26,980 nt of DNA, from the NCBI GenBank assembly GCA_036394195.1, contig DASWFO010000237.1, forward strand, positions 1 to 26,980. Direction: 5' to 3'. Positions 22,203 to 26,980 of this stretch are shown here, piece after piece; the stretch's first letter is position 1; each line of letters starts with the position of its first letter. The translations under genes were made by a program, and so were the position numbers. This DNA comes from DATJPD01 sp036394195. GTDB lineage: Bacteria; Pseudomonadota; Alphaproteobacteria; CACIAM-22H2. The notes beneath the pieces are model-generated. The model had not been told where the DNA came from and ran no database searches. It worked only from the letters and a program-made list of their open reading frames with translations.

Positions 22203-22698
22203 GGTTACATCGCGCGATGCGGCGCTGATCCTGCTCATCGGCAGTGCGGCCCTCCTCGGCGGGGCGTTTGCGTTCCAGTATATCGGCGGGCTCGCTCCCT
22301 GCATCCTGTGCTGGTGGCAGCGCTACGCCCACATGGCGACGATCGTCGTCGCAGCCACGGCGCTGGCCGCGTCGCGCAGCGGCGATTCCCGCGCCGGCTG
22401 GGTCCTGGTCGCGGCGGCCGGCCTCACCCTGCTGGCCGGGGCCGGCATCGCGGCGTTCCATGTCGGGGTCGAGCAGCACTGGTGGGCCGGCACGGCCGAA
22501 TGCGGCTCGCCGGTCGGCGGTGCGGGCGGCATCGAGGAGCTGCGGGCGCGCCTGATGGCCCAGCCGGTCGTCCGCTGCGACGAGGTCGCCTGGTCGCTGT
22601 TCGGCATTTCCATGGCCGGCTATAATTTCCTCGTCTCGCTGGCGCTGGCGGCGTTCGCCGGGCTCGCCAGCGCCCGCCACCTGGCCCGCCCCGCATGA
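22192..22698 (+). CDS. dsbB: Disulfide bond formation protein DsbB
   Basis: A 168-residue inner-membrane thiol oxidase with four hydrophobic segments. The first periplasmic pair is Cys-Ile-Leu-Cys in LAPCILCWWQRY, and the second pair is in the loop TAECGSP...VVRCDEV. In the family, DsbB re-oxidises periplasmic DsbA and passes the electrons to ubiquinone. The adjoining WWQR arginine is the conserved quinone-site residue. The start overlaps the DedA gene by 11 nt and the stop overlaps the COQ7 start by 4 nt (ATGA), so all three are surely cotranscribed. The next gene makes the quinone that DsbB uses. Confidence 0.93.
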   Translation: MWSKVTSRDAALILLIGSAALLGGAFAFQYIGGLAPCILCWWQRYAHMATIVVAATALAASRSGDSRAGWVLVAAAGLTLLAGAGIAAFHVGVEQHWWAGTAECGSPVGGAGGIEELRARLMAQPVVRCDEVAWSLFGISMAGYNFLVSLALAAFAGLASARHLARPA

Positions 22699-23258
22699 CC
22701 GAGCCCTCCGTCCCCACCGCCCGCCCCCGCCTGCCCGGCGATCCCAGCCGCGAGGAGGAGGTCCAGCGCATGCTGCGGGTCGACCATGCCGGCGAATACG
22801 GCGCGGTCCGCATCTATGCGGGTCAGCTGGCCGTGCTCGGCAACACGCCAGCCGGCCGCGTCATCCGCCGCATGGCCGACCAGGAGCAGAAGCATCTCGA
22901 CCGCTTCGACCGGCTGCTGCCGGCGCGCCGCGTGCGCCCGACCCTGCTCGGCCCGGTGTGGCATGCGGCGGGCTTCGCCCTGGGGGCCGCGACGGCGCTG
23001 CTGGGCGAACGGGCGGCCATGGCCTGCACGGTCGCCGTCGAAGAGGTGATCGACGAGCATTACTCCGCCCAAGCCGAGGCGCTCGGCGCCGAGGAGCCCG
23101 AGCTCAAGGCGACGATCGAGGAGTTCCGCCAGGACGAGCTCGCCCATCGCGACGAAGGCCTCGCCCACGGCGCCGCCGAGGCGCCCGGCTACGAGTCGCT
23201 GAGCGCCGCCATCAAGGCCGCGTCGCGCCTCGCGATCTGGCTGTCGACTCGGCTCTGA
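22695..23258 (+). CDS. coq7: Demethoxyubiquinone hydroxylase COQ7
   Basis: A 187-residue di-iron hydroxylase that converts 2-polyprenyl-3-methyl-6-methoxy-1,4-benzoquinol to the 5-hydroxy product in the penultimate step of ubiquinone synthesis. The metal ligands are visible as Glu34 (DHAGEYGA), Glu64-x-x-His67 (EQKH), the VEEVIDEHY block near 116-123, and Glu148-x-x-His151 (DELAH). The two halves show the typical repeat of the ferritin-like four-helix fold. The enzyme is peripheral to the inner membrane. Having COQ7 rather than the flavoprotein UbiF is common in alphaproteobacteria. The ATG overlaps the dsbB stop, giving translational coupling. Confidence 0.95.
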   Translation: MTEPSVPTARPRLPGDPSREEEVQRMLRVDHAGEYGAVRIYAGQLAVLGNTPAGRVIRRMADQEQKHLDRFDRLLPARRVRPTLLGPVWHAAGFALGAATALLGERAAMACTVAVEEVIDEHYSAQAEALGAEEPELKATIEEFRQDELAHRDEGLAHGAAEAPGYESLSAAIKAASRLAIWLSTRL

Positions 23259-23300
23259 GCGCGTCCGCCGGGCAGAATTCCGCTGAAATTGCTGAAAGTT

Positions 23301-23320
23301 TTTCCCGCAATCGCGGGAAA
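23301..23320. other. Perfect hairpin after coq7
   Basis: TTTCCCGC-aatc-GCGGGAAA, 8-bp stem, 43 nt after the coq7 stop. It could end the DedA-DsbB-COQ7 transcript, but no T-run follows, so it may instead protect the 3' end. Confidence 0.45.
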
Positions 23321-23411
23321 CAAATCTTCCGCGCATTGTCATGAATGAGCCCTTTTCTCGCCACGTTCTCCTGGTACCTCATCGCGTACACGACGAGGGA
23401 AGGAGGGCAAT

Positions 23412-23603
23412 ATGTGGGGCCCACGGAAATCGTATCTCAATGCAGATGAGCCGCAGCTTGACGATGTCCTGGACGATCCGGTCATCCAGGCGGTGATGAG
23501 CCGCGACGGCGTCGTCCGCGACGACATCGTGGATTTGGCGCTGGCGGTGCGCGCGCGCTTCGATACCGCGGCAAAAAATTCCGTGTGCTGCGGGTTCAAG
23601 TAA
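23412..23603 (+). CDS. Small hypothetical protein (63 residues)
   Basis: A short gene with a very strong Shine-Dalgarno (GGAAGGAGGG) 5-6 nt before the ATG. The product is acidic and helical in the middle: DDVLDDPVIQAVMSRDGVVRDDIVDLALAVRARF. The last residues include two adjacent cysteines (SVCCGF). It has no signal peptide or membrane segment. I recall similar small 'DDP-IQAVM-RDGV' proteins in alphaproteobacteria, but no function. It stands between coq7 and a second small gene on the same strand. Confidence 0.65.
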   Translation: MWGPRKSYLNADEPQLDDVLDDPVIQAVMSRDGVVRDDIVDLALAVRARFDTAAKNSVCCGFK

Positions 23604-23667
23604 CGCTTGGTTAAGAAGCGCGGCGTAAAGTCCGGGACAGGTGCAATCCAGCGTGGGAGCCAAGCCC

Positions 23668-23844
23668 ATGGCCAACAGAACCAACACCTCGAACACCCGG
23701 ACGACGCAGCTTCTCGACCTGCTCCGCGACATTGCGGCAGCCCTCAACCCGGTCAATGTGTGGAACGCCCTCAACGAGGCGGTTGACGGTGTGTGCCTGA
23801 TGGAGCCGGCGCGGATCCGTTCGCAGCCCCGTCGCCGGCGTTAA
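23668..23844 (+). CDS. Small basic hypothetical protein (58 residues)
   Basis: A 58-residue frame with GGGAG 8 nt before its ATG, 64 nt behind the previous small gene. It has a polar N-terminus (NRTNTSNTRT), a likely amphipathic helix (LLDLLRDIAAALNPVNVWNALNEAVDG) and an arginine-rich tail (RSQPRRRR). It has no recognisable family. The good ribosome site and normal codon use argue for a real gene; the hairpin array begins four bases after its stop. Confidence 0.5.
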   Translation: MANRTNTSNTRTTQLLDLLRDIAAALNPVNVWNALNEAVDGVCLMEPARIRSQPRRRR

Positions 23845-23847
23845 TTT

Positions 23848-24190
23848 AGTCCCTCAGACGCCGGGGCGGCACGTCCGTGCCGCTTGGCTTCGCGCGCATT
23901 CCTTAGTCCCTCAACGCCGGGCAGCCTGCATCCGCAGGCCTTGGCTTCGCGGGCATTCTTTAGCGCCTCAAACGCCGGGCGGCCTGCATCCGCAGGCCTT
24001 GGCTTCGCGCCATTAGGCGCGCCGCCGCAGTCGCGGCGGTTATCTGGGTCCTCGGAAGCCTCGGGCTTTTCTCTCAAAAAAGAGTCCCTCAGACGCCGGG
24101 CGCGGCACATCCGTGCCGCTTGGCTTCGCGCCTTTAGGCGCGCGACCGCAGTCGCGGTCGATATCTGCGGTCCTCGGAAGCCTCGGGCTG
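23848..24190. repeat. Array of four hairpin repeat units with covarying stems
   Basis: Four related units start at 23848, 23905, 23962 and 24083. The first three starts are exactly 57 bp apart, and the last two units are longer (about 121 and 108 bp). All share CCTCA-ACGCCGGG, a hairpin, TTGGCTTCGCG and, in the long units, a second and third hairpin plus CCTCGGAAGCCTCGGGCT. The first hairpin keeps its loop (RTCC) while the stem changes from GCGGCAC/GTGCCGC (units 1 and 4) to GGCCTGC/GCAGGCC (unit 3). In the long units the AGTC-loop hairpin changes from CCGCCGC/GCGGCGG to CGACCGC/GCGGTCG, and CGCGCC-NTTA-GGCGCG is kept. It lies directly after the HNH endonuclease gene (- strand). This explains the whole 349-bp gap. 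Confidence 0.85.
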
Positions 24191-24193
24191 TTG

Positions 24194-24763
24194 TTAAACA
24201 GGATCCAGTTCGGAATCCCAGTACAGGAAGTCGCGCCAGCTCTCGTGCAGGAAGTTCGGCGGGAAGGACCGGCCGTTCTCCTGCAGCTGTTGCGAGGTCG
24301 GCTGAACCGGGGCGTGGCGCGGGTACATATGTGCCTCGCGCGGCAGCCGGTTGCCCTTCTCGAGATTGCACGTCCCGCACGCCGTCACGACGTTGTACCA
24401 CACCGTCCGGCCACCCTTGGACCGCGGCACGATGTGGTCGAAGGTCAGGTCGTGGGTCGGGAAGCCGTCGCCGCAATACTGGCAGGTGAAGCGGTCGCGC
24501 AGGAACACGTTGAACCGGGTGAAGGCCGGCCGGCGGCTCGCCTGGATGTACTCCTTCAGCGAGATCACGCTGGGCAGGCGCATCTCCATCCGCGGCGAGC
24601 GGATGACCCGGTCGTATTCGGAGACGATGTTCACCCGGTTGAGGAACACCGCTTTCACGGCATCCTGCCAGGACCACAAGGATAGGGGGAAATAGCTGAG
24701 CGGACGGAAGTCGGCGTTCAGCACCAGAGCCGGGCAATTGTCGATCAAACCGGGCAAACTCAC
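24194..24763 (-). CDS. HNH endonuclease
   Basis: A ~189-residue protein with an HNH nuclease domain of the HNH_5 kind. Residue numbers are counted from the TTG at 24766. A first zinc pair is in FTCQYCGDGF (Cys95, Cys98), the metal-binding DH in LTFDHIVPRSKGG (Asp110, His111), WYNVVTACGTCN (Asn125, Cys130, Cys133, Asn134) completes the fold. The N-terminal ALVLNADFRPLSYFPLSLWSW is a conserved block in alphaproteobacterial homologues. Its biological role is not established; no restriction or phage genes are nearby. The start is uncertain: TTG (24766), GTG (24763) and a TTG at 24757 are in frame, and only the last has AGGG at good spacing. A promoter and a 5'-leader hairpin precede it, and the hairpin array follows its stop. 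Confidence 0.85.
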   Translation of the reverse strand: MSLPGLIDNCPALVLNADFRPLSYFPLSLWSWQDAVKAVFLNRVNIVSEYDRVIRSPRMEMRLPSVISLKEYIQASRRPAFTRFNVFLRDRFTCQYCGDGFPTHDLTFDHIVPRSKGGRTVWYNVVTACGTCNLEKGNRLPREAHMYPRHAPVQPTSQQLQENGRSFPPNFLHESWRDFLYWDSELDPV

Positions 24764-24784
24764 CAACCCTGTCGTCTCAACATA

Positions 24785-24802
24785 CCCACCCCGAACGGTG
24801 GG
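24785..24802 (-). promoter_or_regulatory. 5'-leader hairpin of the HNH gene
   Basis: CCCACC-GTTCGG-GGTGGG on the minus strand would form at the extreme 5' end of the predicted HNH transcript, about 22 nt before the first possible start codon. It could stabilise the mRNA or affect translation. Confidence 0.35.
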
Positions 24803-24804
24803 GT

Positions 24805-24833
24805 TCTACAATTTGATAGGCCAAGTGCGTCAA
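24805..24833 (-). promoter_or_regulatory. Candidate promoter of the HNH gene
   Basis: TTGACG (24828-24833), a 17-nt spacer, then TGTAGA (24805-24810) on the minus strand. The -35 is good and the -10 is weak; the region is noticeably AT-rich. Confidence 0.4.
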
Positions 24834-24880
24834 AAACACAACCTGTCGAATGATGACTGTTCGGTGACCAAGATTAGGGC

Positions 24881-25540
24881 CTAACCCAAGACCCGGCCAA
24901 GGAATTTTACGCCGGCCGCGATGCCCTCCTCGTCGATCGAATGCGGTAGCCCCGGACGGCGCAAGGTCTCGATCGCGATTCCGGCCCGGCGCAGCCCCTG
25001 GGCGGCGGCGTCCATCGCGGCAAACGGCACGATCGGATCGGCGTCGCCATGAACCAGCAGCACCGGCGGCTTCGATTGGAGTTCACCGCCGAGGAGATCG
25101 GCGCCCACCAGGGCCCCAGAGTACCCGAGTACCCCGGCGATCGGCTTGGCCCGGCGCGGCGCCACATAGAGCGACATCATCGTCCCTTGCGAAAAGCCGA
25201 GCAGCGCCAGCTTGTCGTCGGCAAGGCCATAACGGGCGAGCTCAGCGTCGATGAAGGTGTCGAGGATCGGCGCCGAGGCGCGGACTCCGCCCAAAACCAC
25301 GTCCGGGCTGCGGTCCTGAAGGCTGAACCACTGGCGGCCCATCGGCGCCATGTCGCAGGGAAACGGCGCATGCGGCGAGACGAAGGCGGCGTTCGGCAGG
25401 CCTCGCGCGAAATAGTGGGCGAGGCCGATCAGGTCGTTGCCGTCGGCGCCGAGCCCATGCAGCAGCAGCACCAGCTGCCGGGGCCTGCCACCCGCGGCCG
25501 GGCCGAAGCGCGGCCCCTCGAGAGCAAAAATATCGGACAT
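24881..25540 (-). CDS. Carboxylesterase/phospholipase, Abhydrolase_2 family
   Basis: A 219-residue cytosolic serine hydrolase of the YpfH/acyl-protein thioesterase-like family. The triad is complete: Ser117 in LLGFSQGTM, Asp168 in VHGDADPIVPF and His200 in GLPHSIDEEG. The oxyanion region is LLLHGLGADGNDLIGL. Such enzymes hydrolyse short carboxylic esters or lysophospholipids; the physiological substrate is unknown. It contrasts with the two serine-less hydrolase-fold proteins at 18529 and 20348. It diverges from gluQ across about 100 bp. Confidence 0.9.
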   Translation of the reverse strand: MSDIFALEGPRFGPAAGGRPRQLVLLLHGLGADGNDLIGLAHYFARGLPNAAFVSPHAPFPCDMAPMGRQWFSLQDRSPDVVLGGVRASAPILDTFIDAELARYGLADDKLALLGFSQGTMMSLYVAPRRAKPIAGVLGYSGALVGADLLGGELQSKPPVLLVHGDADPIVPFAAMDAAAQGLRRAGIAIETLRRPGLPHSIDEEGIAAGVKFLGRVLG

Positions 25541-25628
25541 CGGAACTCCGTGTGTTGGCGACCTGCGAGATGGGGGCGGCCGGGGCGGCCGGACCGGTCC
25601 GGGGCGCGCGCCGACAAGCTACACGGTT

Positions 25629-25634
25629 TATAAT
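25629..25634 (+). promoter_or_regulatory. Consensus -10 box of gluQ
   Basis: An exact TATAAT ends 11 nt before the gluQ ATG, leaving a leader of about 4-5 nt. No good -35 is visible and there is no Shine-Dalgarno, so the mRNA would be nearly leaderless. Confidence 0.4.
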
Positions 25635-25645
25635 GTCATCTGGCC

Positions 25646-26512
25646 ATGACCACCGTCACCCGTTTTGCCCCCTCGCCCACGGGCCGGCTGCATCTCGGAC
25701 ACGCCTACTCGGCGCTGTTCGCGCGCCAGGAGGCGCGCACCGCGCGCGGCCGCTTCCTGCTGCGCATCGAAGATATCGATGCCGGCCGCTGCAAGCCCGA
25801 ATTCGAAGCCGGAATCTACGAAGACCTGAGCTGGCTCGGCCTCAACTGGGAGACGCCGGTCCGCCGCCAGTCCGAGCATATCGCCGAATATCAGGCGGCG
25901 ATCGACCGGTTGACGGGGGAGGGCCTGCTCTATCCCTGCTTCTGCACGCGGGCCGAGATCAAGGCCGAGATCCAGCGCTCGGGGGCGGCCCCGCACGGCC
26001 CACCCTTCGACAACCACTCAGGGGGCCCGCTCTATCCCGGCACCTGCCGCGACCTCGAGCCGGATGAGCGTGAGCGGCGCATCGCCGCCGCCGGACCCTT
26101 TGCGCTGCGCCTCGACGTCCACAAGGCCGCGGCCCTGGCCGGCGAGATGTTCTTCCGCGACGTCCGCCACGGCCGGGTGCTCGCCGAGCCGGAGGGGTTC
26201 GGCGACGTCGTGCTGGCGCGCAAGGACATCCCCACCAGCTACCACCTGGCGGTGACGCTCGACGACCATGCGCAGGGAATCACGCTGGTGACGCGCGGCG
26301 CCGACCTGTTCCCGGCGACTCATCTCCACCGCCTGCTGCAGGCGCTGCTCGGCCTGGCGACGCCCGAATATCACCATCACAAGCTGCTCTTCGGCTCGGG
26401 CGGCCGCAAGCTGTCGAAGAGCGAGGACGCGCCGACCCTGCAGTCGTTGCGCGAGACCGGCCACTCGCCCGAGGAGGTGCGGCTGATGGCGATCGCGGCG
26501 GCGACGCGTTAG
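25646..26512 (+). CDS. gluQ: Glutamyl-Q tRNA(Asp) synthetase
   Basis: A 288-residue truncated glutamyl-tRNA synthetase paralogue lacking the anticodon-binding domain. It has RFAPSPTGRLHLGHA with the HIGH-type motif HLGH (16-19), LLRIEDID (38-45), zinc ligands in YPCFCTRAEI (Cys98, Cys100) and YPGTC (Tyr130, Cys134), and KLSKS (255-259). The family activates glutamate without tRNA and attaches it to queuosine at the wobble position of tRNA-Asp. The length is normal for the family. No Shine-Dalgarno is seen; a consensus -10 sits 11 nt upstream. The DUF962 gene follows 4 nt after the stop and is probably cotranscribed. dksA, the usual neighbour in gammaproteobacteria, is absent. Confidence 0.94.
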   Translation: MTTVTRFAPSPTGRLHLGHAYSALFARQEARTARGRFLLRIEDIDAGRCKPEFEAGIYEDLSWLGLNWETPVRRQSEHIAEYQAAIDRLTGEGLLYPCFCTRAEIKAEIQRSGAAPHGPPFDNHSGGPLYPGTCRDLEPDERERRIAAAGPFALRLDVHKAAALAGEMFFRDVRHGRVLAEPEGFGDVVLARKDIPTSYHLAVTLDDHAQGITLVTRGADLFPATHLHRLLQALLGLATPEYHHHKLLFGSGGRKLSKSEDAPTLQSLRETGHSPEEVRLMAIAAATR

Positions 26513-26516
26513 GCCG

Positions 26517-26843
26517 ATGCAGGCGCCGAAATCCTACGCCGAGTTCTGGCCCTATTACCTGGGCGAGCATCGGCGGCCGGCGACGCGCGCGATCCACCTC
26601 GCCGGGACCGGACTGGGCTTGGTCCTCTGCCTGATCGGGCTGATCACGCTCGACTGGCGATGGCTGCTCGCGGCACTCCTCGTCGGCTACGGGCTTGCCT
26701 GGGTCGGCCATGCCGCCATCGAGCGCAACCGGCCGGCGACATTCCAGCACCCGCTATGGTCGCTGAAGAGCGACCTGCGCATGCTGGGGCTGTTTCTCAT
26801 GGGCCGGCTCGCGGGCGAGCTCAGCAAGCATGGGCTGCGCTAG
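26517..26843 (+). CDS. DUF962/Mpo1-like membrane protein
   Basis: A 108-residue protein of the DUF962 (YGL010w/Mpo1-like) family. FWPYYLGEHRRPATRAIHLAG at the N-terminus and GHAAIERNRPATFQHPLWSL in the second half are the family blocks. Their histidines correspond to the metal-binding ones of yeast Mpo1, a Fe(II) dioxygenase in 2-hydroxy fatty acid alpha-oxidation. Two membrane segments lie between the blocks (LGLVLCLIGLITL and WLLAALLVGYGLAW), with a shorter hydrophobic stretch near the end. Bacterial short forms have no proven function. It begins 4 nt after the gluQ stop without its own Shine-Dalgarno, so translation is probably coupled. Confidence 0.88.
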   Translation: MQAPKSYAEFWPYYLGEHRRPATRAIHLAGTGLGLVLCLIGLITLDWRWLLAALLVGYGLAWVGHAAIERNRPATFQHPLWSLKSDLRMLGLFLMGRLAGELSKHGLR

Positions 26844-26889
26844 TGGTGCGACTCTGACGGATGATACCCAGTGCAGGACATCCTCAGTC

Positions 26890-26980
26890 GTCACCCCGGC
26901 CAAGCGGCGCAGCCGCGCGAGCCGGGGTCCATGCTGCCACGGGCGAGATGGACCCCGGATCTCGCTTCGCTCGTCCGGGG
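26890..26980. repeat. Intergenic inverted repeat, cut by the window edge
   Basis: After GTCACCCCGGCC there is an inverted pair GGGGTCCAT (26924-26932) and ATGGACCCC (26948-26956), followed by CGGATCTCGCTTCGCTCGTCCGGGG. This composition is typical of dispersed alphaproteobacterial intergenic palindromes. It runs off the end of the window. Confidence 0.65.

Noticed and set aside
23848..24190. CRISPR array
   Set aside because: Units are themselves divergent palindromes with no unique spacers, spacing is only partly regular, and no cas genes are near.
23841..24737. 298-codon minus-strand frame through the hairpin array and the HNH gene
   Set aside because: The upstream part is a shifted shadow of the HNH gene, and the rest is repeat sequence. 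The frame stays open because the repeat period is a multiple of three. I do not call a protein.

Overview
The window is high-GC DNA from an alphaproteobacterium, most likely a free-living, metabolically versatile soil or water member of the Hyphomicrobiales/Rhodospirillales. The indications are COQ7-type ubiquinone hydroxylation, a glutamyl-Q(Asp) tRNA synthetase, a HisKA_2 sensor kinase, abundant Bug-type binding proteins, and small palindromic repeats of the rhizobial kind. I cannot resolve the genus from the sequence. No rRNA, CRISPR array or intact transposase gene was seen.

Left part (1-7.9 kb), accessory in character: an FAD/NAD(P)-binding monooxygenase-like protein (-); a 2OG-Fe(II) oxygenase with a possible small lipoprotein behind it (-), the pair bracketed by inverted copies of a ~73-bp palindromic element; an orphan NMT1/TauA-type binding protein (+); and a minus-strand run of MaoC hydratase, monothiol glutaredoxin and SDR oxidoreductase that ends against a truncated Bug-family gene. 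A small secreted protein with a TetR-like operator over its promoter lies next to a TetR regulator.

Middle (7.9-18.3 kb): a group II PLP decarboxylase diverges from a pentapeptide-repeat protein. A degenerate class III cyclase-like protein diverges from a class III extradiol dioxygenase. A 52-residue secreted peptide sits behind a consensus CRP-type site, followed by the tail of a broken ABC ATPase. A UbiD decarboxylase diverges from a class A flavin monooxygenase, and then comes a GAF-HisKA_2 histidine kinase. The decarboxylase, monooxygenase and ring-cleavage enzyme, with a 4-OT-like tautomerase further on, suggest aromatic-acid catabolism, but the genes are not one operon.

Right part (18.5-27 kb): a tight operon of alpha/beta-hydrolase, Bug binding protein and alpha/beta-hydrolase, in which both hydrolases lack the serine nucleophile; a 4-OT-like tautomerase; tRNA-Leu(CAA); an overlapping DedA-DsbB-COQ7 operon (envelope and quinone functions); two very small proteins; an array of hairpin repeats with compensating stem changes; an HNH endonuclease; a carboxylesterase; GluQ-RS; and a DUF962/Mpo1-like membrane protein.

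The observations most worth following up are the covarying hairpin array (23848-24190), the nucleophile-less hydrolase pair around a Bug protein (18529-21178), the CRP-site/small-peptide unit (13316-13564), the TetR-operator-like site (6631-6645), the degenerate cyclase (10908-12023) and two families of dispersed repeats (1691-1815, 2846-2918, 7860-7912).
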